Positions 18,443 to 28,951 of a stretch of 64,000 bases of DNA are shown piece after piece; within the stretch, counting starts at the first letter, position 1, and each line of letters starts with the position of its first letter. The stretch is taken from NCBI GenBank assembly GCA_951812615.1, contig CATOSU010000001.1:186001-250000 (forward strand), in the 5' to 3' direction. The DNA comes from an uncultured Paracoccaceae bacterium. GTDB taxonomy: Bacteria; Pseudomonadota; Alphaproteobacteria; Rhodobacterales; Rhodobacteraceae. The notes beneath the pieces were generated by a model. It did no database searches and had not been told where the DNA came from. It worked only from the letters and a program-made list of their open reading frames with translations. Both the position numbers and the translations under genes were made by a program.

Positions 18443-19348
18443 ATGCACCTCGAATTCCGCCATTTGCGCAGCATCAAGGCGATCCATGAAAACGGAAGTC
18501 TGGCCCGGGCCGCCGATCAGCTGCACATCACGCAAAGCGCGCTGAGCCATCAGATCAAGGGGCTGGAGGACCAGACCGGGGTGGAATTGTTCATCCGCCG
18601 GTCCAAGCCGATGAAGCTGTCGGCGGCGGGGATGCGGCTGTTGCGGCTGGCCGAGCAGGTGCTGCCGCAGGTCGAGGCCGCCGCGGCGGAATTCGCCGCC
18701 CTGCGCGACGGCAAATCGGGCCGGATGCACATCGCCATCGAATGCCATGCCTGTTTCGAATGGCTGTTCCCGGTGCTGGAAGGGTTCCGTAAGAACTGGG
18801 CGGACGTGGACGTGGATATCCGGCCGGGGCTGGCCTTTGACGCGTTGCCGGCGCTGATGCGGGAGGATGTCGATCTTGTGGTATCCTCGGATCCCGAGGA
18901 TCTGCCGGGTGTTGTGTTTGTCGAGCTGTTCGATTACGCGCCGGTTTTCGTCGCCTCGGCCCAGCATCCGCTGGCCGCCAAGGACCATGTGGACGCCGAG
19001 GATTTTCGCGGCCAGACCTTGATCACATACCCGGTGGAACGGTCGCGGCTGGACGTGTTCAGCCAGCTTCTGATCCCGGCCAAGGTGGAACCGGCAGCGA
19101 TCCGGCAGGTGGAACTGACGGCGGTGATCCTGCTGCTGGTGGCCTCGAACCGCGGCATTTCAGTGTTGCCCGACTGGGTCGTGCGCGAGGTCAAATACAG
19201 CTCGGACTATGTCACGCGGCCACTGACCGCGGAGGGCCTCACCCGGCGGCTTTATGCAGCGGTACGCGAGGACGATCTGGAAAAAGGCTATGTGCAGGAG
19301 CTGATCCGGCTGGCCCGGGTCGAGGCGCGGCGGCTTCAGGCGGCCTGA
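18443..19348 (+). CDS. metR: LysR family regulator of methionine genes, MetR
   Basis: 301-residue LysR protein with an N-terminal helix-turn-helix (SLARAADQLHITQSALSHQI) and the MetR-like start MHLEFRHLRSIKAIHENGS. IECHACFEWLFPVLEGFR in the effector domain is also typical of MetR. Homocysteine is the co-inducer in enterics. The divergent metF and the perfect MetR site at 18396-18408 agree with the assignment. Confidence 0.92.
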   Translation: MHLEFRHLRSIKAIHENGSLARAADQLHITQSALSHQIKGLEDQTGVELFIRRSKPMKLSAAGMRLLRLAEQVLPQVEAAAAEFAALRDGKSGRMHIAIECHACFEWLFPVLEGFRKNWADVDVDIRPGLAFDALPALMREDVDLVVSSDPEDLPGVVFVELFDYAPVFVASAQHPLAAKDHVDAEDFRGQTLITYPVERSRLDVFSQLLIPAKVEPAAIRQVELTAVILLLVASNRGISVLPDWVVREVKYSSDYVTRPLTAEGLTRRLYAAVREDDLEKGYVQELIRLARVEARRLQAA

Positions 19349-20553
19349 GGCACAGGGCGCGGCAGCGAGAACCGCAACAGCAGCCACGAAATGGCCGAGG
19401 TGATCAGGAAACCGGCTGCCATCGGCAGCGGCGTCTGGTCATAGGCCAGCCCGATGGCCATGCCGATGGGCGCGGCCAGCAGGGTTGCGAACCCGCCGAA
19501 AATCGACGCGCCGATGCCGGCAGCGGCCTCGACCGGTTCCAGCGCCAGCGCGGCAACGTTGCTGAACCCGATACCGCAGCAGAACACGGTGACAGCGAGC
19601 CAACCAAAGGTCAGCCAGAACGGCGCAGGCCCGTCCGCCAGCAGCAGGAATGCAACAAACAGCGCGGCCGCGGCGATGGACGTGGCAAATGAGAGATGGA
19701 TCAGACGGCGCATGCCCAACCGCATCACCAACCCGGCATTCAGGATCCCGGCCCCGGCGATGAACAGCGCAAGCCCGGCAAAGAACACCGGAAACAGCGC
19801 GTCGACCCCGTAGAGGTCCAGAAACAACGGCTGCGACCCGCTGAGATAGCCGATGAAACCGCCCAGCAACAGGCCCTCGACCACCGTTCCGACGACCAGT
19901 GCGCGGTGGGCCAGAACCGCCCTGCCTGCGCGCAAAAGTGCGACCGGGTTCGGCGCCAGCCGGCCCGCGGCCGGCAGAGTTTCCGGCTGGCGCATGGCGA
20001 ACCAGAGAACCAGACAGACAGTAAACCCGATGAAGGCCGCAAAGAGCCACCGCCAGCCGGCGAAGACGATGATGTTCTGCCCGATCAGCGGTGCGACGAC
20101 CGGCATGATCATGAAGGTGGTCAGGACAAACGAGTTGATCCGCGCCATGTCACGCCCGGCATAGCGGTCACGGATCATGGCAAAGGCGACGACATAGGGT
20201 CCTGCCGCGCCGAACCCCTGCAGCACGCGGCCGGTCAGCATCTGCGGCATGGTCCCGGCAAAGAGACAGACAACCGTGCCGGCGAGGTAGATTGCGAGGA
20301 ACGCAAAGAGTGCGCGCCGCCGCCCGATGATGTCGCTGACCGGGCCGCTGACGAACTGGCCGACGGCCACCCCGATGAAAATGGTGCTGATGATCAGTTG
20401 CGGTGCGTTTCCGACCGCGTTCAGCGCCGCGCCCATTTCGTCCAGCGCGGGCAGCATCATGTCGATGCTGACCGCCTCGACCGCTGTCAGCATGGCCATC
20501 AGGCACACGAATTCCCGCGTGCCCGGCAGGCGTTGTGGCTGAAATACCGGCAC
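19336..20553 (-). CDS. MFS drug exporter, Bcr/CflA family
   Basis: 405-residue inner-membrane transporter with about 12 predicted transmembrane helices. SIDMMLPALDEMG in helix 1 and the loop GPVSDIIGRRRAL (MFS motif A) are typical of the Bcr/CflA bicyclomycin and sulfonamide export group. The start is GTG 20553, 3 bases after a clean AGGAG; the upstream extension of the frame runs through the neighbouring reductase gene. It starts 17 bases after the MDR reductase stop and is probably in the same operon. The exported substrate is unknown. Its 3' end overlaps metR by 13 bases, convergently. Confidence 0.87.
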   Translation of the reverse strand: MPVFQPQRLPGTREFVCLMAMLTAVEAVSIDMMLPALDEMGAALNAVGNAPQLIISTIFIGVAVGQFVSGPVSDIIGRRRALFAFLAIYLAGTVVCLFAGTMPQMLTGRVLQGFGAAGPYVVAFAMIRDRYAGRDMARINSFVLTTFMIMPVVAPLIGQNIIVFAGWRWLFAAFIGFTVCLVLWFAMRQPETLPAAGRLAPNPVALLRAGRAVLAHRALVVGTVVEGLLLGGFIGYLSGSQPLFLDLYGVDALFPVFFAGLALFIAGAGILNAGLVMRLGMRRLIHLSFATSIAAAALFVAFLLLADGPAPFWLTFGWLAVTVFCCGIGFSNVAALALEPVEAAAGIGASIFGGFATLLAAPIGMAIGLAYDQTPLPMAAGFLITSAISWLLLRFSLPRPVPQAA

Positions 20554-20570
20554 GTGCTCCTGTTCCGGGG

Positions 20571-21608
<1,038 letters not shown>

Positions 21609-21798
21609 TGTGGAAGCTCCCTTTTTCCTGTCGTGACCCTGTGTCTGCGCCAGCCGGAGAGCAAGGCGCTGTTGCCGTGACGTGGCGGCACGGCAAACAG
21701 GCTATGCGCTGTGCCGCCGGCGGGCAATTGCATCAACCGGCCTTGGCAATGTCCGGCAGGGGGCGTATACGCGCGGCCTGATCCATCGGAGAACCGGC

Positions 21799-22590
21799 AT
21801 GGTTGGCAGCGCAAACCTCAACATCATGATGAAAGCAGCCCGCAAGGCGGGGCGGTCGCTGGTCAAGGACTTTCGCGAGGTCGAGAATCTGCAGGTCTCG
21901 ATGAAGGGCGCGGGCGATTTCGTATCGCGCGCCGATATCGCGTCTGAGGCGATCCTGAAAGAAGAGCTGATGGAGGCGCGGCCGACCTATGGCTGGGTCG
22001 GAGAGGAAAGCGACGAGATTGCGGGCGATGACCCGACCCGGCGCTGGATTGTCGATCCGCTGGACGGGACAACGAATTTCCTGCACGGCATGCCGCACTG
22101 GTCGGTGTCGGTGGCGCTGGAACATAAAGGCAAGATCGTGGCCGGGGTCGTGTTTGACCCGGCCAAGGACGAGATGTTCTTTGCCGAGAAGGGCACCGGC
22201 GCGTGGATGAACGAAGGCCGCCTGCGCGTATCCGGGCGCAACCGGATGATCGAATCGGTGTTTGCCACCGGACTGCCCTTTGGCGGACGGCCCGAACTGC
22301 CGGACGTGCTGCAGGATCTCGCGCGGTTGCTGCCGGTGACCGCGGGAGTGCGGCGCTGGGGATCGGCGGCGCTGGATCTGGCCTATGTCGCGGCGGGGCG
22401 CTACGACGGCTACTGGGAGAGGCGGCTGAACATCTGGGACATCGCGGCGGGCATGATCATCGTGCGCGAGGCCGGGGGTCTGGTGGAATCGGTGACCGAG
22501 AGAGCCGATCCGCTGGAAGACGGCGGCATCCTCTGCGCCAATAACGCGATCTTCGACCAGTTCGCGAAGGTGATCCGCAACAGCGACTGA
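21799..22590 (+). CDS. suhB: Inositol monophosphatase family protein (SuhB)
   Basis: 263-residue Mg-dependent phosphatase of the IMPase fold. GEESDE, DPLDGTTNFLHG and the C-terminal WDIAAGMIIVREAGG are the three metal-binding and signature blocks. The start at ATG 21799 follows CGGAGAA; the longer frame upstream has no family similarity. SuhB proteins dephosphorylate inositol phosphates and in enterics also bind the rRNA antitermination complex. It is followed by a terminator and two further hairpins. Confidence 0.92.
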   Translation: MVGSANLNIMMKAARKAGRSLVKDFREVENLQVSMKGAGDFVSRADIASEAILKEELMEARPTYGWVGEESDEIAGDDPTRRWIVDPLDGTTNFLHGMPHWSVSVALEHKGKIVAGVVFDPAKDEMFFAEKGTGAWMNEGRLRVSGRNRMIESVFATGLPFGGRPELPDVLQDLARLLPVTAGVRRWGSAALDLAYVAAGRYDGYWERRLNIWDIAAGMIIVREAGGLVESVTERADPLEDGGILCANNAIFDQFAKVIRNSD

Positions 22591-22595
22591 GCCGG

Positions 22596-22618
22596 AAAAC
22601 CCGTGAACGGGTTTTTTT
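22596..22618 (+). terminator. Intrinsic terminator of suhB
   Basis: Arms AAAACCCGT (22596-22604) and ACGGGTTTT (22607-22615) form a stem that runs straight into a T run ending at 22618, five bases after the suhB stop. This is a textbook intrinsic terminator. Confidence 0.85.
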
Positions 22619-22661
22619 GCAAGTCATGGATGACTTGCCGGCGAATTGTTGACAATTCGCC
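22619..22661. repeat. Two further perfect hairpins after suhB
   Basis: Directly after the suhB terminator come GCAAGTCAT/ATGACTTGC (22619-22627 and 22630-22638) and GGCGAATTGT/ACAATTCGCC (22640-22649 and 22652-22661), each with a two-base loop; the last is followed by TTTT. With the terminator they form a row of three hairpins resembling the pair after hrpB (2435-2477). The rest of the 208-base gap to the rhomboid gene shows no gene. Confidence 0.6.
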
Positions 22662-22798
22662 TTTTGCGGGTGGTTTATCCGGCACCTCAAAATCACAACA
22701 GAAGGACCCGACGCTGCTCGCCCGGCGCGTTGTCGCGGCCTTTGGGCCGGCGGAGGATGCCTTTGCTGCGGGGCGGCGCGGGGCGGCCGCATCTTCCT

Positions 22799-23542
22799 TT
22801 ACCGCCGGCGCACCGCCGGCACGCGGGACCGGCTGAACCGGTATTCAGCGTCCGGGTGCGGTGGATGGCCCAGAGTCTGTGACCAGAACCGGGGCCCGCC
22901 GCGCCGCAGCCAGAGCGGGATCGTCAGCAGCAGCCCGACAACGAAACCGCCGGCATGGGCCCAATAGGCAACGCCGCCTTCGTCGGGGTTGGAGGCCGCG
23001 CCGCCGATGAACTGCATCGCCAGCCACAGGCCCAGCATGACCCAGGCCGGGACCGGGAACACCCGGAAGAACACGATCAGGATGATCAGGATGTCGACCT
23101 TGGCGCGCGGGAAGAGCAGCAGGTAACCGCCCATCACGCCGGCGATGGCCCCCGACGCACCGATGGTTGGCACCGTGGACATGGGCGCGGCGATCACGTG
23201 GATCAGCCCGGCGCCGACGCCGCAGGCGAGATAGAAGAGCAGGAAGAGAATGTGCCCCATCTCGTCTTCGAGATTGTCGCCGAAGATCCAGAGAAACAGC
23301 ATGTTGCCGGCCAGGTGCAGGAACCCGCCATGCAGGAACATCGACGTGAAGATCGTGTGCAGGTCGATGCCTTCGCTGATCTCGGCCGGGACCACGGCAT
23401 AGCTGTCGTAGAACGCCCAGAGCGCGCGGTCGTCCCCCATCATCGGCAGGCCCAGAAGGAACACCAGGATATTGGCGGCCATCAGGACATAAACGACATA
23501 AGGCGTGCGGCCGGACGGGTTGTGATCGCGGATCGGAAACAT
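22799..23542 (-). CDS. Rhomboid family intramembrane serine protease
   Basis: 247-residue membrane protein with about six hydrophobic helices. The catalytic Ser is in GASGAIAGVMGGY and the catalytic His in YWAHAGGFVVG. The loop FTSMFLHGGFLHLAGNMLFL carries the conserved HxxxN. It cleaves membrane protein substrates within the bilayer; the natural substrate is unknown. Start ATG 23542 is family-like (MFPIRDHNPSGRTP). It is convergent with suhB. Confidence 0.93.
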   Translation of the reverse strand: MFPIRDHNPSGRTPYVVYVLMAANILVFLLGLPMMGDDRALWAFYDSYAVVPAEISEGIDLHTIFTSMFLHGGFLHLAGNMLFLWIFGDNLEDEMGHILFLLFYLACGVGAGLIHVIAAPMSTVPTIGASGAIAGVMGGYLLLFPRAKVDILIILIVFFRVFPVPAWVMLGLWLAMQFIGGAASNPDEGGVAYWAHAGGFVVGLLLTIPLWLRRGGPRFWSQTLGHPPHPDAEYRFSRSRVPAVRRR

Positions 23543-23583
23543 GCCGCCACGGTCGGCATATATGCCGCCGGGGTCAAGTCACC

Positions 23584-26500
23584 TTATGCCACACCGGACA
23601 AGAGCGCGGTGTTGCCGCCCGACGCGGTGGTGTCGACACAGACATGCCGTTCGGACAGGACGTGGCCTGCATCCGGGCGCCCGGTGATCAGCGGCAGGAT
23701 CGGGCCGTCGCGCCGGGCCAGTGCCTGCGCCAGCCGCCGCCCGGTGGCGTCCTCGCCCCACCACAGCACCCCGGCGATCTCCGGCAGGTCCTGCACCCGG
23801 TCCGGTGCCAGTTCGCCATCCGCCACGATGGCCGTGCCGCCGAGGTCGCGCACGGCGCGGGCCTGTTCGGCGGCGGCATCGGATCCGGGGCCAAGACACA
23901 GGAGCGGTGCACGGGCGTGCAGGGTCAGCAGATTTGATTCGCCCGTGGGTCCGGGCAAAGACAGGTCCGGCGGCACAGCGGTTCCGGTCTGTGCGGCGGG
24001 CAGGGTCTGCATCGGGCTGGTCCAGCGGTCGTCGGTGCGGATCGCCCCGGACTGGCAGAACCGGGCGAGGTAGTGCGGACCGCCGGCCTTGGGGCCGGTG
24101 CCGCTCAGCCCTTCGCCGCCGAAGGGCTGGCTGCCGACAATCGCGCCGATCTGGTTGCGGTTGACATAGATGTTGCCGGCCCGGACCCGGTCGGTCATGG
24201 CCTGTACCCGGTCATCAATCCGTGTCTGCAGCCCGAAGGTCAGCCCGTAGCCTGTGGCGTTGATGGCATCGACCACGGCGTCGAGCCTGCCGGCGGCGAA
24301 GCGCACGACATGCAGCACCGGTCCGAACACCTCGCGCTCCAGATCGGCGATGCCGCTGAGTTCGATCAGGGTCGGTCCGACAAAGGTGCCGCGGGCCGGC
24401 ACGCTGAGTTCCCGCAGCACGCGGGCTTCGGCACGGGCGCGCTCGATATGGGCGGTGATGCCGTCGCGGGCCGCGGCGTCGATGACCGGGCCGCAGTCGC
24501 AGGACAGAAGCCACGGATCGCCGACCTGCAACAGATCCATAGCGCCCATCAGCATGGCCAGCAGATCGTCGGCAATGTCGTCCTGGACACAGAGGCAGCG
24601 CAGGGCCGAGCATCGCTGCCCAGCGGATTGAAACGCGCTTTCGATGATGGCCTGCACCGCCTGTTCCGGCAGCGCGGTGCTGTCGACGATCATCGCGTTC
24701 AGCCCGCCGGTTTCAGCGATCAGAGGGGCGCCGGGAGCGAGGTTGTCGGCCATGGCGGCGCGGATCAGGCGGGCGGTTTCGGTGGACCCGGTGAAGGCCA
24801 CGCCGGAAACCCGCGGATCCGAAGTCAGCCGCGCGCCAACCTGCCCGTCGCCGGGCAGCAGCTGCAGCACGTCGCGCGGGACGCCGGCGCGATGCAGCAG
24901 GGTCACGGCCAGATGGGCGATCAGCGGCGTCTGTTCTGCCGGTTTGGCCAGAACGCCGTTGCCGGCAGCCAGCGCCGCCGCGATCTGGCCGGTGAAAATG
25001 GCCAGTGGAAAGTTCCATGGCGAAATGCAGGTGAACAGGCCTGCCGGCGGTCGGTCGGGGCTGTGGGCGGCGTAGTAGCGCAGGAAATCCACCGCCTCGC
25101 GCAGTTCCGCCACGGCGTCGGGCAGGCTCTTGCCGGCCTCGCGGGCCAGCAGGGCGAACACCTCGCCGTAATTCTCTTCGTAGAGATCCGCGGCCCGGTT
25201 CAGGATGGCGGCCCGGTCCGGCGCGGGCTGCGTCCAGCTACACGCCGCTGACAGGGCGGTGTCCACATCCGCGGCCGACGCGGTGCGCACGGTGCCGACC
25301 CGATCGGTGTTGTGCGCCGGGTTCCGGACCGGCTGCGGGGCGTCGGGTGCCGGTGCGGTGGCCAGCAGCGGGCCGCTCGCCCATTCATGGGTCCGCCAAG
25401 GCGTTCGCGCCGCTTCGATGGCCTGCAGGGTCGGGCTGTGCGTCAGGTCGAAGCCCTTGGAGTTTACGCGTTCGGGGCGGAAGAGGTCCGGCCCGGCGGC
25501 AATGGGTGGGGGGCCATATGTCAGTGCGTCAAACGGGTCCGCGACCACCTCTTCGGCCGGGATGGTCTTGTCCACGACCTGATTGACGAAGGAACTGTTT
25601 GCGCCGTTTTCCAGAAGCCGCCGCACCAGATAGGCCAGCAGATCGCGATGCGCGCCGACCGGGGCGTAGATCCGGCAGCGGGACCGGTGCGCCTCACGGA
25701 CCAGCCCGTGCAGGCTTTCGCCCATGCCGTGCAGGCGCTGAAATTCGAACCGGCGGTCACCGGCCATGTGCAGAATCGCGGAAACGGTGTGGGCGTTGTG
25801 GGTGGCGAACTGGGGATAGATCCGGTCGGTCCGGTCCAGCAGCCGCCGGGCATTGGCGATGTAGGACACGTCCGTTGCTACCTTGCGGGTGAAGACCGGG
25901 AACCCGTCCGCCCCGGCCACCTGTGCGCGCTTGATCTCGGTGTCCCAATAGGCGCCCTTGACCAGCCGCACCATCAGCTGCCGGTCATGGGTTTCGGCCA
26001 TCTCGTACAGCGCGTCGATCACCGCGCCGGCACGCGGGCCATAGGCCTGCACAACCACGCCGAACCCGTGCCAGCCCGCCAGCGCCGGTTCCGACAGGAC
26101 GCGGTCGATCACCTCCAGCGACAGGGACAGGCGGTCGGCCTCTTCGGCATCGACGTTGAGCCCCATATTGGCCGATTTCGCCAGCAGGGCGAGCGAGCGC
26201 AGCCGCGGCACCAGCTCGCTCAGCGTGCGGTCGCGATGGGCGATCTCGTAGCGTGGGAACAGCGCGGACAGCTTGACGGAAATGCCGGGATTCTCGCGGA
26301 TGTCGACAGACGTGCAGGCGTCCGAGATGGCGGTGATCGCGCGCGAATAGCTGAGGTGATAGCGCGCGGCATCGGCTTCGGTCCGCGCCGCTTCACCCAG
26401 CATGTCATAGCTGTAGGTGTAGCCCTTTGCCTCCATCGCGGCGGCGCGCTCCATCGCAGCGACGATGGTTTCGCCCAGCACGAACTGGCGGCCCATTTCC

Positions 26501-26994
26501 TTCATCGCGCGCCCGACGGCGGTGCGGATCACCGGCTCTCCCAGCCGTTTGATCGCGCTGCGCAGCGTGTGCGCCGGCCCGGGAGCGTCGTCGTCCAGTA
26601 CCTTGCCGGTCAGCATCAGCGCCCATGTCGAGGCATTCACCAGTGGTGAGGTTGAATGACCGAGATGCCGGCTCCAGTTGCTGGATGCGATCTTGTCCTC
26701 GATCAGCGCGTCGATCGTGTCGGCGTCGGGCACGCGCAGCAGGGCTTCGGCCAGACACATCAGCGCGACGCCTTCGTCGGTGGAGAGGCCGTATTCCGCC
26801 AGAAACACCTCCATCAGGCCCGGCGAGGCCGCTTCGCGCACATCGGTGACAAGGGAGGCGGCGGCCTGACAGATGGCGGCGCGTGCCTGCGGTGTCAGCG
26901 CGGCCTCCTGCACCAGTTGCCGCAGCACCTGATCCTGATCGGCATAGGTCAGCGCATCGAGCCGGAGGGTGCGGTCATCAAAAGCGTCGGACAT
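23584..26994 (-). CDS. putA: Bifunctional proline dehydrogenase / glutamate-semialdehyde dehydrogenase PutA
   Basis: 1136-residue two-step enzyme converting proline to glutamate. The N-terminal FAD-dependent proline dehydrogenase barrel has RLVKGAYWDTEIKRAQ near residue 345. The aldehyde dehydrogenase half has AETGGLNAMI near 760 and the catalytic Cys in SAGQRCSALR near 794. A C-terminal extension follows. There is no N-terminal ribbon-helix-helix, so this PutA is not its own repressor; the divergent Lrp-type gene fits that role. The start at 26994 (MSDAFDD) is well placed. Confidence 0.96.
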   Translation of the reverse strand: MSDAFDDRTLRLDALTYADQDQVLRQLVQEAALTPQARAAICQAAASLVTDVREAASPGLMEVFLAEYGLSTDEGVALMCLAEALLRVPDADTIDALIEDKIASSNWSRHLGHSTSPLVNASTWALMLTGKVLDDDAPGPAHTLRSAIKRLGEPVIRTAVGRAMKEMGRQFVLGETIVAAMERAAAMEAKGYTYSYDMLGEAARTEADAARYHLSYSRAITAISDACTSVDIRENPGISVKLSALFPRYEIAHRDRTLSELVPRLRSLALLAKSANMGLNVDAEEADRLSLSLEVIDRVLSEPALAGWHGFGVVVQAYGPRAGAVIDALYEMAETHDRQLMVRLVKGAYWDTEIKRAQVAGADGFPVFTRKVATDVSYIANARRLLDRTDRIYPQFATHNAHTVSAILHMAGDRRFEFQRLHGMGESLHGLVREAHRSRCRIYAPVGAHRDLLAYLVRRLLENGANSSFVNQVVDKTIPAEEVVADPFDALTYGPPPIAAGPDLFRPERVNSKGFDLTHSPTLQAIEAARTPWRTHEWASGPLLATAPAPDAPQPVRNPAHNTDRVGTVRTASAADVDTALSAACSWTQPAPDRAAILNRAADLYEENYGEVFALLAREAGKSLPDAVAELREAVDFLRYYAAHSPDRPPAGLFTCISPWNFPLAIFTGQIAAALAAGNGVLAKPAEQTPLIAHLAVTLLHRAGVPRDVLQLLPGDGQVGARLTSDPRVSGVAFTGSTETARLIRAAMADNLAPGAPLIAETGGLNAMIVDSTALPEQAVQAIIESAFQSAGQRCSALRCLCVQDDIADDLLAMLMGAMDLLQVGDPWLLSCDCGPVIDAAARDGITAHIERARAEARVLRELSVPARGTFVGPTLIELSGIADLEREVFGPVLHVVRFAAGRLDAVVDAINATGYGLTFGLQTRIDDRVQAMTDRVRAGNIYVNRNQIGAIVGSQPFGGEGLSGTGPKAGGPHYLARFCQSGAIRTDDRWTSPMQTLPAAQTGTAVPPDLSLPGPTGESNLLTLHARAPLLCLGPGSDAAAEQARAVRDLGGTAIVADGELAPDRVQDLPEIAGVLWWGEDATGRRLAQALARRDGPILPLITGRPDAGHVLSERHVCVDTTASGGNTALLSGVA

Positions 26995-27098
26995 AGTATT
27001 CCCCGGTTATTTCGGGCAGTATATCGCAAAGAGGCCAGCCGTTCCGCCCGAGTTTGTGGAATTCTCAGGACAACCGGCCAAAAATAGGACAAAACACG
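26995..27098. promoter_or_regulatory. Divergent putA/putR control region
   Basis: A 104-base space between the divergent starts of putA and the Lrp-type gene. It is noticeably less GC-rich than its neighbours and contains repeated AGGACAA half-elements (AGGACAACC near 27067 and AGGACAAAAC near 27086), possible Lrp-family contact sites. No consensus boundaries can be assigned by eye. Confidence 0.4.
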
Positions 27099-27581
27099 AT
27101 GCAAAACGACTGGAACACACTGGACCGATATGACAAGGCGATCCTGACGGTGCTGAGCGAGCAGGGCCGGATCAGCATCGCGGATTTGTCCCGCCGGATC
27201 GGCCTGTCGAAATCGCCGGTGCAGGCAAGGCTGCGGCGGCTGGAATCCGAAGGCATCATCACCGGATACCGGGCGCTGATTGATCCGATCCGGCTGGGGC
27301 TGGATCTGGTGGCGTTTGTGGAGGTCCGCCTGTCCGACACGCGCGAGGCCGCGCTGGGTGCATTCAACGCCGCCGTGGCAGCAATCGGAGAGGTGGAGCA
27401 GGCCCATATGATTGCCGGAAGCTTCGATTATCTGCTGAAAATCCGGACTGGCAGCATGACCGACTACCGCGCCGTGCTGGCCGAGAAAATCTCGTCGCTG
27501 CCGCATGTTGCCAGCACATCGACCTATGTCGCGATGCAGGCGGTCAAGGAGGACGGGGCGACCGGGCTGGCAAAGATGTGA
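27099..27581 (+). CDS. putR: Lrp/AsnC family regulator, probable proline-responsive PutR
   Basis: 160 residues: N-terminal helix-turn-helix (GRISIADLSRRIGLSKSPVQ) and RAM domain. The start at ATG 27099 is preceded by AGGAC at a suitable distance; an upstream GTG/TTG frame extension is less likely. Its position divergent from a putA that lacks a DNA-binding domain is the classical PutR arrangement of alphaproteobacteria, where the protein activates putA in response to proline. Confidence 0.88.
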   Translation: MQNDWNTLDRYDKAILTVLSEQGRISIADLSRRIGLSKSPVQARLRRLESEGIITGYRALIDPIRLGLDLVAFVEVRLSDTREAALGAFNAAVAAIGEVEQAHMIAGSFDYLLKIRTGSMTDYRAVLAEKISSLPHVASTSTYVAMQAVKEDGATGLAKM

Positions 27582-27617
27582 CTTGACCTGCCGCCGGCCT
27601 GCGTCACTCTTTCATGT

Positions 27618-28175
27618 ATGAAAACTCTGGCTTGTGTCCTGATCCTGCTCGCTGGCCCGGCGCTGGCCTCGGGATGTCCGCCGCCGCCGGACCATGACGC
27701 CGCGCTGGACGGGTTGTTGTCGGAAGTGCGCGAGGCGACCTCGGACACGCAGGCGCGCGTGATCGGCAACCAGATGTGGGAATTGTGGGCCGATGCCCCG
27801 GACGAGGCCGCACAGGAACTGCTGGACAGCGGCATGCAGAAGCGGGCCGGGTATGACTTCCTCGGGGCGCTAAGCGATTTCGATCGGCTGATCAAATACT
27901 GTCCGGATTACGCCGAGGGATACAACCAGCGCGCCTTCGTCAATTTCCTGCGGCAGGATTATGCCCGCGCCCTGCCCGATCTGGACGAAGCGATTGCGCG
28001 GTCGCCGAAACATGTCGCGGCGATGGCGGGCAAGGCGCTGACGCTGATGGCGCTGGGACGCACGGACGAGGCCCGCGAGGTCTTCGCCGCGGCGCTGGCG
28101 CTGAACCCGTGGTTGCCGGAGCGCGGGCTGGCTGCGCCGGGCGGTCCGCTGGCCCCGACGGGCGAGGACATCTGA
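27618..28175 (+). CDS. Secreted TPR-repeat protein
   Basis: 185 residues. A Sec signal peptide (MKTLACVLILLAGPALASG) precedes C20; the sequence around C20 is near a lipobox but has Ala at -3, so lipidation is uncertain. About residues 60-170 hold at least two tetratricopeptide repeats (GALSDFDRLIKYCPDYAEGY and RALPDLDEAIARSPKHVAAM). It probably mediates protein contacts in the periplasm. No function can be named; this is a common small TPR protein of Rhodobacterales. Confidence 0.8.
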   Translation: MKTLACVLILLAGPALASGCPPPPDHDAALDGLLSEVREATSDTQARVIGNQMWELWADAPDEAAQELLDSGMQKRAGYDFLGALSDFDRLIKYCPDYAEGYNQRAFVNFLRQDYARALPDLDEAIARSPKHVAAMAGKALTLMALGRTDEAREVFAAALALNPWLPERGLAAPGGPLAPTGEDI

Positions 28176-28214
28176 CAGACCGAGGCCCCGGCCGGGCTGC
28201 GGCGACTTTGCAGC

Positions 28215-28841
28215 TTACTCCACGGTTCTCGCACTTACCGCACCGGCCAGCCAGTCCGCGCCCTGAGCATAAAGGCGGTCGACCTCGGGTCCGGTGAGGC
28301 CCGGCATTCCCGTTTCCTTGACCTTGTACCCGATTTGCGTCTGCAGGTATGCCAGATGCCGGTAGCCTTGCGGAAAGCGCGACAGGAGCGCCGGGTCGAG
28401 GTGCAGCGGTGTCCCGGGCGTCACGGGATCCATGCGGTCCTTTTCGTAGATCGGTTGGCGACGGACCATAAGCCATGTTCCGTTTTCCCTGACAAAGAAG
28501 TCGTAGAACCGGCCGGTCGCGACAACGTCCACCGGCACATCGTGGACTTCGGCGCGCTGGCTGATCGTCATCTTGGTCTGGGCGATGGCCCGGTCAGCGC
28601 GGATGTCGCTGATATGTCCGAGATTTGCGTGGATGATGGATACCCCCGCTTCGAACCCCTTCCGACGTGCCGCAGCAAAGTCCTTTGCGCTGGCCTGAAA
28701 CCATGTTGCGGCCATGATACCGTCGCTGTGCCACACGTCGTCGAAGAGATCCCAAAGGCCCGAGTCGCTGGCAATGATCCACTTGTCTACGAGTTCCCTG
28801 ATTGCCTGCTTGTCCTCGGACAGCGTGCTGCTCTGCGCCAT
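28215..28841 (-). CDS. NTF2-like / SnoaL-like domain protein
   Basis: 208 residues. The first two thirds fit the cone-shaped NTF2-like fold: DKQAIRELVDKWIIASDSG, then FDDVWHSDGIMAAT and the strand-rich region ending FYDFFVRENGTWLMVRRQ. The start at ATG 28841 (MAQSSTL) follows a GGAAGG-type ribosome site. Such proteins include dehydratases, isomerases and dioxygenase beta-like subunits, and no substrate can be inferred. It stands alone, next to the tRNA-Leu gene. Confidence 0.75.
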   Translation of the reverse strand: MAQSSTLSEDKQAIRELVDKWIIASDSGLWDLFDDVWHSDGIMAATWFQASAKDFAAARRKGFEAGVSIIHANLGHISDIRADRAIAQTKMTISQRAEVHDVPVDVVATGRFYDFFVRENGTWLMVRRQPIYEKDRMDPVTPGTPLHLDPALLSRFPQGYRHLAYLQTQIGYKVKETGMPGLTGPEVDRLYAQGADWLAGAVSARTVE

Positions 28842-28951
28842 GTTCCGTTTTTCCTTCCGATCAAATGCGGGCATGATAGCATCGGGGTCCCGGCCTGTCC
28901 GCCAAAATGGCCTTGGCGGCCCTGCCCGGCCCGTCTATAGGTCAACGCCAT

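Noticed and set aside
24073-26649. Long rightward frames (392 and 445 codons) over putA
   Set aside because: Composition artefacts antisense to putA, with Arg/His/Gln-rich low-information translations.
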